Below, piece after piece: positions 10,556-23,276 of a DNA stretch of 64,000 nucleotides. Numbering within the stretch: position 1 is the stretch's first letter; the number at the start of each line of letters is the position of its first letter. The notes beneath the pieces are model-generated. The model made no database searches. It had not been told where the DNA came from and was given only the letters and a program-made list of their open reading frames with translations. This DNA is from Maratus speciosus (taxonomy: Eukaryota > Arthropoda > Arachnida > Araneae > Salticidae), in assembly GCA_963932465.1 (NCBI GenBank), contig OZ010796.1, forward strand, positions 79,369,292 to 79,433,291, given 5' to 3'. The translations under genes and the position numbers were made by a program.

Positions 10556-13500
10556 TAAAATTATAAAATAACTGGTATAAATTTATTTCATTAACATTTT
10601 CGAAAAAAAATTAAATGCGGTAAAGTCTGGGAAACAGAACCTGTCTATAGCGGAATGCGGAATCCTCTCTTAAACAAAAAAAAATACGGTTCCAGCAAAA
10701 TAGTGCACTGCGTGATACTTTCTAAGACGGAAATGTGTCTGTAACGGAATTTTTCTTCCACCCCTTTCAATTTTATATTTGCGGTTTAATATACTACAAT
10801 TGCTTTCATTGGGACCGTAAAAGTTTTCTGGTTAGGAGAAGATTCCATTATTGACTGGTGTGATGTCAAATCACATATTTTTGGCTTACTTACTCTAATC
10901 GCATCAATTATTAAATTATTTAGATATTTTTAATTATACTCTCAATTTCTCTAAAATGTATTTAAATTATACCATAAAATGTATTTTTTCGCTTAATATC
11001 CATTATTCAATCCTAACAATAAACATAATAATTCATTGAATGTATCATATCACGCTAATAATTTATCTAAATAAGCTTTTCCTATCCAGTGAAATATTTA
11101 TTCATTATATTTTTGAGGTTATAATATTAATTTCATATATCATAAATAAAACTTTTTCTGTTACAAAGTACTAGCCCATAAATTAAATATTATTACTTCC
11201 TTATTGTGAAATTCTAAATTTGTGCATTTCTTAATTAAAATATGATATATTGTTATTATTCCGTTCACTCATAAAATATCTTGAAAGTTAATCCTTTCAG
11301 TAATAATCCATTTGTTTATCCCGTATAACACAAATAACTGCTTTATCTAATTGTAATTTTCTCTTGGAAAAACCAAATTCATTTATCGAATGATAAATTG
11401 ATTATGCTGTCAAAAACATTATTATAATAGATTTTGAGCGGGTATGGACAACTGAATTAAAGACACAGAAATGTTTTCATACTTAATAGTTTTAAAAAGA
11501 TTTAGTTACTGAAAATGTCTAAATATTTCTATGCAAACTTTATAAATTACATCCGGTATTTACTTGTTCGCTAACATAAAATATTTTATTTTTCTTATTT
11601 TATTGTAGAATGCTAGGGAAATTTCATTTTCAAAGACTACCAATAAGCAATTAGGTGACGCTAGCTCTAGACGACACTGTGTCTGGTTAATCTATTGCGC
11701 TTTTCTGTCTTGATTGTTACAGATAAAAATTACAGCTTAAATTGAATATTAGATAGGAATTATTCTTGATATTGAATTATGTCAAAACAGTCGAAATTAT
11801 TTTCTTATATCCAAATTAAAAAAAAAAAGACGTAGTGAAGAACCTTTAGTACAGTCATCTGTTGAAAATCAAAATAATAATTCTCAACTAACTTTGAATG
11901 AAAGTGAAACCTGCAATGCGATAGTTCCACCCTCGATACCTTCGTGTAGTACTGATAGTGGACAACCTCAACCGGAAGATAAAAATGTTGGACGCAAGTT
12001 CAAATATCAAAAACAGTGGGAAGATAAATATGAATGGCTGTATTTTGATCGAACTCGTGGTGGTGCATTTTGCAAGCTGTGTGAAAAGCATTTAAAAAAT
12101 GATGTAGAGGTATTCCAAAAAACAAGTGGAGTATTCATATCAGTGCCCTTCACAAATTTTAGGAAAGCAACTGGCAGTACAGGCAAACTTGAAAAACACT
12201 CAAAATCAGACAAACATTGCAAATCTGTTTTTATGGAAAATGAAAGATTACAGAATTTAAATGCTCCTATACACACACAAATAATCCAATGCAGCGAAGA
12301 CGAAAGGGATAAAAATAGACAAGCTTTATCTTCATTAATTAGGAGTGTGTATTTTTTAGCTAAAGATGAGATACCCCATACTACAAAATATGAAACCTTA
12401 GTTCAAAGAATTTTAATGAGAGAAAATGAAACTCTTCGCGACTGGGTTAAGTCTCAAAGTGAAAGATCGACTTACATAAGTAAATCAACTGCTTCTGAAA
12501 TATTAAGCTCAATAGGCACAATCTTAGACAAAGCAGATGACAAAATACTTAATGGTAAGTATTATTATATAATGGGAGATGAGTCGACGAACATAAACAA
12601 TCAAAGTGAATTATCACTAATGGTGCGGCACGTCGTCCATGATCCAGTTTCCGAAATAAGAGAAATATTTTTCTGCATAAATATACTTAGAAAGAACTGA
12701 TGCTGAATCAATATTTTTAGCTATAGATGATGCTTTAAAAAAAAGAAATGTGTCATATGATAAATTGGTTTCATATTCTTTTGATGGTGCAGCGAACTTT
12801 AGTGGTAGTATAACTGGTGTTCGTGCTCGTATTTCAGAAGCTAAACAATGCGAAGTGCCTTACATTCATTGCAGATCTCATATTCTATCATTAGCTGTCA
12901 CTAATTCAAGAAACAAGACTATAATAATTAAACGATTTTTTCACACAGTTAAAGATATTTATAAACTTTTTCATAGTTCTCCTAAGAGAGGAAAAATTTT
13001 GCACGAAATACAGAAAGCTTTAGAAGAACCCGTTCAAATCATACCTGAGGCAACGGATATACGCTGGCTTAGCAATTACCGTACTGTTCATGCTGTATTT
13101 TTATCCTTTAAATCGATTATGATTGCATGCGAACACATACACAAGGATGGTGCTGATTTAGCAAGTTTAGCTGGTGGTATTCTCTTGGAAATGATTAATA
13201 TTAGTTTTATAATCAGTTTAGTCGTTATGGATGAAACACTTAATGCTGTATCGGATTTAAGCAAAATTCTTCAAAAGAAAACTCTTAGCATTTCATTTCT
13301 TTCTCAACTTGTTTCTGGGACAGTTGATCACTTGCAAGAAATTGCCAACTTTTGTGATACTGACAATGATCATAACGAATTGCACATTAAAATTAAAGGT
13401 CTCGAGAGTGATGCATCAGAAATTAAGAGCATAAATTTTAATGACACGAAAAAAAATTGCTTAAAAAGTGCAAAAACTTTTATAGAAAAAATGATTCATC

Positions 13501-15200
13501 AAGTTAAAGAAAGATTTAATGATAAAGCACTGCGCTTAATAGAACTATGTGCATTTTTTCGAAGCTTTGGAGAATTTGTAAAAATAAATGAAAAGCAGTG
13601 TAAGGAGCTCTGCCATCTTTTTGGAATTCAGGAAGAGGATGCAGCAGTGGCAGATCTCCGTTCTTTTAAGTACGTTGCACACAGTAATTTAGATGATACC
13701 AGTACAGATGTCGCTTCTTTCATTTTAAAAGCTGATATTGGATACGAAGTTTTGAAAAAACTTGCCGAGTGTGTATTGTGTGTACCAATTTCAACAGCGA
13801 GTGTAGAAAGGTCATTTAGCACAATGAATAGAATTATGACAAAACTCAGAAATCGCATGGGGCAGGATACTTTACAATCGTGTATTAAAGTATCTATCGA
13901 AGGTGATGAGGAGCCAACAGATGAATTCATCGATGCAGTGATCACACATTATGCACCTTCGAAACCAAGACGCATTCGCTTAATTTAAAGGTGAGCAATT
14001 ACAAATTTAATACTGAACTTATGCGATTTATCAAAAACAGTGCTTTATAAGAAGTAAGGATTAGTTTTATACACAAGGTAAATTTGATGGTTTTACATAT
14101 AGAATATTATAATTACTATTTAGTACATACACATTATATGGTATAATTTATTTAAATTGCTATTAATATTTTATAAAATTAAAGTATTTTAAAAAAAGAG
14201 TGAAATCTCTATTTCTTTAGTGGACATGAATGTTACGGAAGATTTGTTTTCATTAATATTAAGAAGTTATACTTAAACATAGACGCAGATAGAAGTATGC
14301 AAATGGGGTTTCAATTTTAAATTTTGAAACGTTACATGACTTTTATCTTTCATAAGTTTGAAAATATTGCGGACGTTACAAAATAATTAAAAAATTAAGA
14401 GGAAAAAAAATATAAATTTCATCTACAGTAAAAGGTTTTAACATAGTAGGGCGTTGCCCAACTATATTCTCCCCCCACGAAAAAAGGGAGAATAATCTCC
14501 CTATTCCATTTAATACTGTCCGCGTCTGTGTCTGAAAGCATTATTATTAAATAATAAGTAAATATCAAATAATAAAAATTTGTTATTGTATTATTTGTAA
14601 ACTCTGTTTGTTATTCAACGAAGTTTATTATTTAATTGTGATTTATTGCCATTTTTCGGTGCTGTTTCATGAATAACTGTATATTAATAGAAATATTTTA
14701 GAGGTAAATTGTAGCAATGCTGATTCAAAACTTTTATGAAATGGGATATTCAAATCCTGTATGGCAAGTTAAACTGTAGGGTATAATGAGATTAAATAAA
14801 AAACAAATGACCATAACTTATATAAGTTATATTTAGGAGTGAGAGTGACAGTAACCTAAGAATGCAACACTTATTTTTTATCTTTTCAATAATGGTTTGG
14901 GCACAATAAAGTACAAGAGTATCTTAAATTAAATAGAATTTTTAAAAGTTTTTAAATTTTCAATTTGAAATTAAAAAATAGAAACTTATATATAGCATAA
15001 TCTATGGAAACAGAAGATTTTCAAAATCCCGACTGGTGGGATACTTGTTAAGACAGAAACTTTTTCTGATCCTCAGAGATTCCGCTTTAGAAGGTTTTGG
15101 TATATTAATGAAATCAGAGAAAATTTCATGTTGGAATACTAGTGTCCCCCCCAGGGATCAAAATTCCCCCCCCGGAGGTAAAGGTCTGGATTCAACACTG
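9903..15200 (+). mobile_element. hAT DNA transposon, 5.3 kb, with intact ends
   Basis: Left end CAGTGTTGATTTCAGG; right end, read inward, CAGTGTTGAATCCAG. Perfect 8-bp duplications flank it. Both ends carry long G and C tracts just inside the terminus. The only gene is the transposase at 11779-13988. The sequence from about 10000 to 11778 and from 13989 to 15100 is AT-rich and noncoding as far as I can see, with a poly-T run of about 38 bases near 10517-10554. The length is within the range of autonomous hAT elements, and the ends appear mobilisable in trans although the transposase is broken. Confidence 0.9.
11779..13988 (+). pseudogene. hAT transposase (TTF-type finger, hATC domain), two frameshifts
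   Basis: Cut-and-paste transposase acting on the element ends. An N-terminal MSKQSKLFSY opens at 11779; the frame is lost in the 12-A tract around 11818-11829 and resumes to 12700. A TTF-type zinc finger follows (FCKLCEKH…KLEKHSKSDKHCKS). The first catalytic Asp is in the GDEST motif. A single extra base near 12681 shifts the frame, after which YSFDGAANFSG supplies the second catalytic Asp region, and the C-terminal hATC dimerisation motif ASVERSFSTMNRIM is intact near 13795-13840. The C-terminus ends PRRIRLI at 13988. A start at 11894 gives a shorter open frame but would lose the N-terminus. Related to the ZMYM1/TTF-finger hAT group. With only two indels it is a recently dead copy. Confidence 0.85.
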
Positions 15201-15208
15201 CTGGCCGG
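15201..15208. repeat. 8-bp target site duplication, right (CTGGCCGG)
   Basis: Exact copy of 9895-9902 directly after CAACACTG. Confidence 0.9.
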
Positions 15209-16115
15209 GTGGGGCCAATAATTTTTCTCTACGGGTCGGGCCAATATTTTTTTATAGGGCTCTGGCAGGGCTCGGGCAGAACTTTTAATGTTTATACCGG
15301 GCTGGGTCGAATTTTTCTTCTATGGATCGAGCCGGGTCCGGGCCTTGAAATTTCGGCCCGTGCAGACCTCTACCGTAGACTGCATAGCACAGGGACCTCC
15401 GCTCCAAAATACTGTTTCTACTACATTTCTTTCTATATATCTTGTTGTAAGCTATATTGATTTTTTAATGGGCCTCTATTTTAATGTAAATATCTGAATT
15501 ATTATTAATACCATTAATCCATTTGCATGGCTTGAAGACTTAAAAATCTGAAAAATTCTATATCGAAAAACCTTCTAAGACGGAATTACACGGGAGAGAA
15601 AAAAAACGTTATAGTTAAGTTCCTTTTTTACCAGGTCTGTCGTCTCTTGCAAATGTATTATTTTCAAACGGATTATTATATCCTCATCCATTTTGAAGAT
15701 CCAGATCCACCGATCAAAAAAAAATTCCGTTTAAAACAGGATCTCGTCATACACAGAGTCTTATAACAGATTTTACAGTACTGTATCCTCACCTCTAGAT
15801 ATGTACATGCACAAATATTCTTTAAAGAGAATTTTAATAGAATAATTGTAATTTAAAAATATATGTATTTTCTGGAAAAAAAATGTTGACCTAAAGTAGG
15901 TTGTTCCTTAAACAGATTTTGCACGAGTCAGACTGGGACGGGGCAATGATTTTTATAAAAGCAGGGACTACCGGGTCAGAAAATTTCTTTTGGTGTAGAC
16001 TTCTAGGAAGAGTAAAGCACAGGTCCAGAAATAAGTCCGGTTCGGCCCGGCCCGGGCACGACTCAGAAAAAGTGATGATCAGACTCGACCCGTGCCAAGT
16101 CCGTTTAGGCCTCTA
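15209..16115. repeat. GGGTCGGGC-type degenerate repeats and spacer
   Basis: At 15209-15380 and again at about 15960-16115 the sequence is built of imperfect GGGTCGGGCC / GGCCCGG words ending in a GCAGACCTCTA or AGGCCTCTAAA phrase. A similar phrase occurs at 40620-40670 and 60745-60780. This looks like one dispersed repeat family interrupted by the hAT insertion. The sequence between is AT-rich with no gene. Confidence 0.45.
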
Positions 16116-16179
16116 AATGGCATTTGAATGGGAAAAACGTGTTCTTAACGGCTGGAAAATTTAAAAAATAAGTTATGAA

Positions 16180-16348
16180 AAAAATTGAGTTTGAGTTGTA
16201 AATTCGTTCAAACTCGCGGATTTTTTGAGCTTTCGTTCAGTTCACGTTCGTTTATCAAAAAGTGAGTCAAGTTCAACTCAACGTTCACAGAAAGTGAACG
16301 AAGTTCGTGAACTTACGTTCAATGAACGCGTTCATACCCAACACTGCT
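16180..16348. repeat. Right terminal fragment of another hAT-like element
   Basis: Ends at about 16348 with TACCCAACACTG, whose inward reading CAGTGTTGGGTA is a typical hAT terminus. Just inside are repeated inverted GAACG/CGTTC words, including GTGAACGAAGTTCGTGAAC. No matching left terminus was found nearby. Confidence 0.4.
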
Positions 16349-16475
16349 TTTAAGGACCGTCCTATAACGACGTATAACGGAGAAAGACGTACACTGCAAA
16401 TAAAGGCGTCTTAAATTCAGACACATATGTGACTGAAAATGTAGTGTCTGAATATGAAATTCCAGAATTAATAGG

Positions 16476-17284
16476 GGGTGGAAGATATTTCAATCATATA
16501 ATCCCCTAACAAGATACGAAACTATTTTTTCCACCTTCTGCTAGAGAAAAATAACATCATTAATGGTTCAGAGTGAAAGAAACTGCTTGCAGCTGAGAGA
16601 TTAAAAAAACCTCAGAAAGTCTGCACTTCTTCCTTTTTTTCCCGTATCATGTGAAATATGTAATGATCAAGCCATATGCTCTCAGTTATGTTCTTCTGGC
16701 TTGTATTAGGAACTTACAAACAATTTAATTGACTTTTTTACACTAAACACTTTTTTATCAAACATTATTTCCTTATGACTTTAATTTAATATAAATATCC
16801 AATTATGCTTAATTGGATGATTGAATCAAAGTGCCGAAAAGAGATGCATTTGTTAAAATTAATTATGTGAATCTTGCGATGAAAATGTGTTCTGTACTTC
16901 ACTTCCCGATCCGCTCTCGCCTAAGAGGGACGGAAAATGTTAAGCTGTTCTTCCTTTCTTATTATGTTTAATTAAATTCTACTTTCTTTCCTCTCACATA
17001 CTAGTGGATTCATAAAACCATCACACACTCGAATAGTATAAGACGATTAAACCCGCTGCATGACAACGAAACAATGGATACTCGTTTTATTGTTTCTACA
17101 TGACAACTCATATCGGCCCTGACGTACCGGGAGTGATATATAGATATATATAAAAGGTAAGCGAATTACTTATTCCTTTTTTGCTATGGTGCGGCATAGT
17201 GCTATTAGAAGTTTATAGAATTTTATTAATTGCGGAGTGTACGAACTCACACCAACAAATGTTAGGCTTGAACTTTTCCCAACA
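16476..17284 (+). repeat. copia 5' LTR
   Basis: Starts GGGTGGAAGATATT where the 3' LTR has TGAGGAAAGATATT, so the canonical TG has probably mutated here; it ends CCCAACA. Contains a TATATAAAAGG-like box near 17145-17155 that may be the promoter. Confidence 0.8.
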
Positions 17285-17310
17285 TAGTTTGATTATGGAG
17301 ACTGATTTAA
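17285..17310 (+). promoter_or_regulatory. Probable copia primer binding site
   Basis: TGATTATGGAGACTG just after the LTR resembles the internal initiator-tRNA-Met site used by Drosophila copia (GGTTATGGGCCCAG), with mismatches. Moderate support only. Confidence 0.4.
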
Positions 17311-17427
17311 TGTCTCACTTCGCAATTAAATATAGATATCCATTTAGGCAAATTAGGCCAGATAAATAAAATCCGGTAGTCAGGTGAATGGAAAAGTGTC
17401 TTTTTGACTTAGAGGAAAGAAAAAATT

Positions 17428-18120
17428 ATGGCTTACGCAAAAGATAGTGCAGCCATTGAAAAACTCAACGCCAATAACAATCTTGTTGGCGTTTCAAATT
17501 AGAGATGCTTCTAATTAGAGAAGAGCTATTTTATGTCATTACCGACCAAGCTCCAGACCCTTTGACTGTAGATTAGAATAAGAAAGATCGGAAAGAACGG
17601 CCACTTATCAATCTCAGTATTGAATAAGATGGACAGATAATTAACATCAAACATTTAAACACGACTCGAGAGACATGGGACACTTTGAAAAATATTCATG
17701 AACGGTCCAATCTCTCAAACAAACTACACCTCCTTCGGAAATTGTATAGCACAAAGCTAAACGAAGGAGGGAACTTAATCTCCACACATTACGAAATTAC
17801 TGGAACTTATCGACAAATTAGCTGCGATTACAGAAAATGTAACATACTCTCATCTGCGCTCCTTTTATGCTCACTACCGCCGTCATACGATACATTGATT
17901 ACGGCGTTGGAGTCGAGAAACGAAGAAGAATCGACGCCCAGTTTTATTAAAAGCAAATTATTCGATGAGTATACTCGCAGAGTTCAGAATTCCGAAACTC
18001 GGAATATAGCACAAAAGCATATAAGGCTCGAGAAATATTACTTCACACAGACCACAAGTGAGGTAATAAATTTTGTTCGTATTGTAAAATGAAGAATCAT
18101 TCATACAACGAATGCTGGTT
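17428..18120 (+). pseudogene. copia Gag (UBN2-type) with CCHC knuckle
   Basis: Structural protein of the copia particle. The start MAYAKDSAAIEKL at 17428 is followed by a stop after 24 codons and further stops and a shift before the well preserved part from 17685 (KNIHERSNLSNKLHLLRKLY…), which matches the UBN2 / gag-polypeptide type of copia elements, including the LLCSLPPSYDTLI segment. After another shift near 18065 a perfect zinc knuckle C-x2-C-x4-H-x4-C (CSYCKMKNHSYNEC) appears at about 18073-18114. At least three lesions. No intact product is possible. Confidence 0.8.
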
Positions 18121-18149
18121 CTTGAAGAGGAAAAAAATAATAATCTAGT

Positions 18150-21127
18150 ACAATGTAATAAATTTTACAAAAATAAAAATCACACCACCTCTCTATGTTT
18201 TGAACAAAATGCCTCGGCCGAAACCGCAAAACTGCAAGATATAAGACAGAAAATGAAAATAAAAATGTTGCGTTGTTAATTGAACGACCCGAAAATAAAC
18301 AAACTTTTATTATCGATAGCGGAAGCTCTTAGCCATATTGCCAACCCCAAGGAAGTGTTTTCAAAAATCACTAGCCACACAGAAACTAATGTAACAGTCG
18401 CGAATGGCAATAAATTAATATCATACGGTTCAGGGAAAATTATAATCCACACCGGAAAAAACAACAGGAAGATTACATTCCGTGACGTACTGTTTGCACA
18501 TGAAATAGAAACTAATCTGCTGTTAGTAAGCAGGGCCACGAAAAATGGATGCCAAGTGAAATTCGAAAAAGATACATGCGACATTATACACAGTGGGGAG
18601 TTAATTCTACAAGGTAGATTAAAGAACAATTTATATGAAGTGCAAGTAAATAACAATAATCAATGGGGTAGCAATCATGTCAACATTACACACAATTGTA
18701 CAAATACAAAATGCATCGAGTTGTGGCACAGGCGGTTAGGCCACAGAAGTTATGAAACATTTAAAACCATTGTCCAAAAACAACCAGTGAACGGAATTAC
18801 CGTTAATAATTGCAAACACAACAAAGAATGTGAGGTATGCATAAAGTCCAAAATCAACGACGCCCCATTTCCTAAATCGGACGCACATAGAGCCACAAAA
18901 AAGGCTAGAATTAATACACAGTGACGTATGCAGCCAGATAAACACACCCACCATAGGGGGATAGCGGTACTTCATAACTTTCATTGACGACTACTCCAAA
19001 TTTTGTGTAATCTATTTAATGTCGGAAAAGAGCGAAGCATATGAAAAATTGAGGGAATATATCTCAACCGTCAAAAATAAGTTCGGAAAATTTCCAACGG
19101 CCATCAGATCCGACAATTGCGGAGAATACGTCAACGATGAATTAGAAAACTATCTTAAATGTAACGTAATCGAACACCAGCTCACCGTACCATACTGTCT
19201 AAGTCAAAATGGCGTTGCCAAGAGAAAAGACAGGACACTGTTAGACATGACCAGAAGCATGTTAAGAGAAGCTAACCTCACACATAAATTATGGGGTGAA
19301 GCCATTTGCACCACAAATTATTTGCAAGAATCGCTTGCCTTCCAAATCTATTAGCACCACGCCATACGAACTTTGGCTAAACAGAAAACCCAATTTAAGC
19401 TATCTCAAAGTATTCGGCTGTACAGCGTACGCATACATCCACAAATCTAAACGCGGCAAACTAGATGATAGAGCAGAGAAAGGCATTTTCGTAGGTTACG
19501 ATAAACGATCGAAAGCGTACAGAATATTTACTAGTGACGTAAGGGTAATTTTAGCCAGAATCGTTAAATTTGCGGAAAATAACATGGGTAATATAAATGC
19601 TGATGAAAGTTCAAACACGAATGAGTTAATGTCAGAAATAAACAAACACACACGACAGACCAATACAAGCGTAATCGAATTCGATCTGACACAAAATCAA
19701 AATTCTTTAGATACACCGTCTACGTCTCAACATACACAACAATTGAGAAGATCAGAAAGATATAATAGAGGTGTGCCACCGGACAAGTTTGCCTATGCAG
19801 TCTGGCATGACCCGGTATATGAACTGAAAGGTTGGCACGACATGCTAAACGTCGAAAACCCATAAGAAAAAATGAATTGGATTGAAGCGACACACGACGA
19901 AATAAACTCGCTTATGAAAAATGAAACATGGTCTTTCGTAAAATCACCACAGGGAGCCTAAGTAATTGGATCCAAATGGACCTACAAGGCTAAATATGAT
20001 GAATCTGGGAAAGTAAAGCGTTACAAAGCAAGATTAGTAGCTCAGGGATTTAAACAAAAATACGGGGTCGACTTTATAAAATACGGCCTTAAACAAGCAG
20101 CCCGGGCCTGGTAAACAGAAATTACCGAATCTCTTAGAAAATTAAATTTTATGCAAAGTAAGACAGACACCTGCCTATTTACATAAGATAGGAGGAAAAC
20201 ACAGTCCAGGTAGTTGTGTACGTAGATGACATTCTAGTAGCGGGAAACAATGCGCAAATTGAAGATGTCATAAGTAAGTTAAAAATACAATATACACTCG
20301 AAGATCTGGAAGAAATAAGTAATTATCTCGGGATAAAAATTAAGAAAACACATAGTGTCTTCAACCTCAACCAAACAACTAAAATAATGGAGGTAGTTAA
20401 AAGGTTTAACCTAGAGGAATCAAAACCTTACGGAGCACCCATGGAAACGGGTTTTTTAAGATCAGAAAAGAATGAAAATCCAATGCCAAATAACACAAAT
20501 TATCGAAAAGCGATATGCTCGTTAGTATATATTGCAACTATAACTAGGCCAGACGTACTACTGGCTGTAAATGTTTTGATCAGAAAAAACGAAAATCCGT
20601 CAGTGAACGACTGGAATGGTGTTAAACACCTAATCCGATACCTATACCACACAAAAGATTTAAATCTCATAATCAGCACTGGCTGTCCACCAATTTTGGA
20701 AGTGTACACCACTGTCGACTGGGTCGGTGATACGCAAACTCAAAAATCAACATCAGGGAATTTATTCCTTCTAGGGAAAAATCCGATACAGAGGATTACC
20801 AAGCGCCAAACATGCATCGCGCAGTCGTCAGCTGAAGATGAATACATAGCAGCGGCGAACGCCGTACAAGAACTTATGTGGATAATAAAACTTTTGGAAG
20901 ATGTAAATTTACCCCAAAACCTGCCCATAACCGTCTATGTGGATAACATATGTATAAAAATGATAGAATCAGAAAAATACTCAAATAAGACAAAACATAC
21001 AGATTTGAAATATCACATGTTTAAGCATATGAAAGAAAACGGTACTATAGAATTACGTTATTGTCCGAGCAAATCAATGCTGAAACCGGAACCCAAGCTG
21101 TATTTCAAGAAAACAGAGATAAATTAA
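18150..21127 (+). pseudogene. copia Pol: protease, integrase, RT, RNase H, heavily broken
   Basis: Order read: protease DSGSS at about 18310, then a shift into SHIANPKEVFSKI; GAG-pre-integrase LWHRRLGHRSYETF with a CEVC pair; integrase with HSDVC, then RSDNCGEY (the usual second G is C), and GVAKRKDRTLLDM, where the catalytic Glu is Lys (AAG at 19220-19222). Integrase continues through LWLNRKPNLSYLKVFGC. RT begins near 19872 with WTYKAKYDESGKVKRYKARLVAQGF but jumps from KYGVDF at about 20075 to YGLKQAARAW, so roughly 100 residues including the first catalytic Asp region are deleted. YVDDILVAG is at about 20217. RNase H has SSAEDEYIAAA and ends KLYFKKTEIN at 21127. Dead in several independent ways. 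Confidence 0.85.
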
Positions 21128-21147
21128 AATTAGAGAACAATCTGGAT

Positions 21148-21167
21148 TAGGGGCTTAACGGGGAACT
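21148..21167 (+). promoter_or_regulatory. Probable polypurine tract
   Basis: Purine-rich TTAGGGGCTTAACGGGGAAC directly before the 3' LTR start; interrupted, so weak as a tract but correctly placed. Confidence 0.45.
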
Positions 21168-21969
21168 TGAGGAAAGATATTTCAATCATATAATCCCCTA
21201 ACAAGAGACGAAACTATTTTTTCCACCATCTGCTAGAGAAAAATAACATCATTAATAGTTAAGAGTGAAAGAAACTGCTTGCAGCTGAGATAAAAAAATA
21301 GAAAGTCTGCACTTCTTCCTTTTTTACCGTATCATGTGAAATATGTAATGATCAAGCCATATGCTCTCATTTATGTTCTTCTGGCTTGCATTAAGAACTT
21401 ACAAACAATTTAAATGACTTTTTTACACTGAACACTTTTTTATCAAACATAGTTTCCTTATGACTTTAATTTAATATAAATACCCAATTATGCTTAATTG
21501 GATGATTGCATCAAAGTGCCGAAAAGAGATACATTTGTTAAAGTTAATGATGTGAATCTTGCGATGAAAATGTGTTCTGTACTTCACTTCCCGATCCGCT
21601 CTCGCCTAAGAGGGACGGAAAATGTTAAGCTGTTCTTTCTTTCTTAATATATTTAATTAAATTCTACTTTCTTTCCTCTCACATATTAGTGGATTCATAA
21701 AACCATTGCACACTCGAATAGTATAAGACGATTAAACCCGCTGCATGACAACGAAACCATGGATACTCGCTTTATTGTTTCTACATGACAACTCATATCG
21801 GCCCTGACGTACCGGGAGTGATATATGGATATCTATAAAAGGTAAGCGAATTACTTATTCCTTTTTTGCTATGGTGAGGCATATTGCTATTAGAAGTTTA
21901 TAGAATTTTATTAATTGCGGAGCGTACGAACTCACGCCAACAAATGTTAGGCTTACAATTTTTCCAAGA
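21168..21969 (+). repeat. copia 3' LTR
   Basis: Starts TGAGGAAAGATATTTC and ends TTCCAAGA before the ATAGG duplication. Close match to 16476-17284 with scattered substitutions and a few small indels. Confidence 0.85.
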
Positions 21970-22470
21970 ATAGGTGTCTGAAATTAAGACACTTAAGTGT
22001 CTTACTGTGTATTACTATGATAAACACTGTAAACTGAAACGTCTGAAATTCAGACATATAAGTGTCTTAGAATGGAGTGTTCAATTTTCATACATTTTAA
22101 AGCGTCTCAATTTTTCATACACGTGTATGCGTCTGAATTTAAAACATTTCAATTGTCTGAACCGCATCCATCTTTGATCAACCTGCATGTTCGGCAATAG
22201 GCAGCCGTTTTTACTTTTGTAAGCTTTGTACACAGTAAAAAAATATTCGTTAACATATGGAATTGTTCTACCAATTGAGACACCAATTTAAGCATTTTAA
22301 TGTTAATTTTCCCCCGTAAATCCCAGAAAATTTTCCATTTTTTGCGTATTTCTCTATTTAAAAAGTACCATTTAAAAGATAAAATATAATATTTCAATGA
22401 TAAACCCATATATTTAATTTCCCACTTTCTAACTCACGTATGTATGACATGATTTATTTATTTTTATTCA

Positions 22471-23276
22471 AACCAGTGGCGTATCCAAGGTGTGCGCAGA
22501 TGAAGCCAAAGCCCCTCCGAAATTTATAGAAAATGTCAAGTTTAATTACGGAAGTTTAGCAAAAGGCATCCCAACAAACACAAAACTTTCGGGCCACTGA
22601 TGGGTTCGTTAGCCTTGGCCGAAAGTGTTCGATGCGGGCCCGCTATCATTTACCGTTACGGTTCCGTAAAAAAAGTGTCACGCTGGACACAATGAGGCCA
22701 CAAGAAAATTGGCCGTAAATACAAGAAGTTGCCCACAATCGTGCCACTAAATTTTCACTAAAAATGATAGATAGCCTCAAACTGGCCACATTTATTCTTT
22801 TAATGGCCACTAAAAATAATGGATAGCCAGAAGCTCGCCTTAGTCCAGCCATTTGTGGTTCCAAGAATTAAATTTAGCCCAAAGCTGCCCGCAAAAATGC
22901 CAATGTCATTCCATAAAGGTTATTTAAGCGTAAATTCAAAATTTCTTTATTAAAAAATAGGTGTTGAAAAAAATGTTTAAACGATAAAGTGTTTTTACAT
23001 GAAAAACTAATATATTATTGCTGGAAACACATATAATAATAATATGTTACCGCAACATTTTATTTAAATCACAGTACAAGTGCGTAATTTGATATTACTG
23101 TTGTACATATATATTTTTATAAAATATAATTATGAGTTTAAAATTGTAATAAGTATGTATTTGAGTGGATTAGGAATGGAGGTTCCTACAAAAATTATTA
23201 ATTTTATTATAAATATTAAATAGATATTTTTAAAAATTGATTTATATTAAAATCCACATATAATGTCGAGTATATA
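22471..23276. other. Spacer with a hAT-like CAGTGGCGTATCC start
   Basis: CAGTGGCGTATCCAAGG at about 22483 resembles a hAT-type terminus, and a similar phrase occurs at about 40711, but no partner end was found here. The rest has no gene. Repeated GGCCAC words lie at 22690-22850. Confidence 0.35.

Larger units (their letters stand above)
16476..21969 (+). mobile_element. Ty1/copia retrotransposon, full length but inactive
   Basis: Two LTRs of about 809 and 802 bases, roughly 95% alike over the first 340 bases by eye, flank a copia-order body: gag, protease, integrase, RT, RNase H. The 5-bp duplication ATAGG is present at 16471-16475 and 21970-21974, and the paralogous site near 38088 reads GATAGGTGTCTG without the element, confirming the insertion point. 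The body carries many stops and frameshifts plus an internal RT deletion. Confidence 0.9.
16398..22470 (-). repeat. Composite GTCTGAA repeat, copy 1, interrupted by copia
   Basis: Flanks 16398-16475 and 21970-22470 are the two halves of one copy; together they align with 37985-40066. It contains the palindrome AGACACTTAAGTGTCT-type modules and CACTGTAAACTG. The copia element is inserted at ATAGG. Toward 22470 it ends in the same AT-rich block and TTCAAACCAGTG phrase as the copy near 40066. Confidence 0.75.

Noticed and set aside
22483..22900. Complete hAT MITE starting CAGTGGCGTATCC
   Set aside because: No inverted partner end was found downstream.
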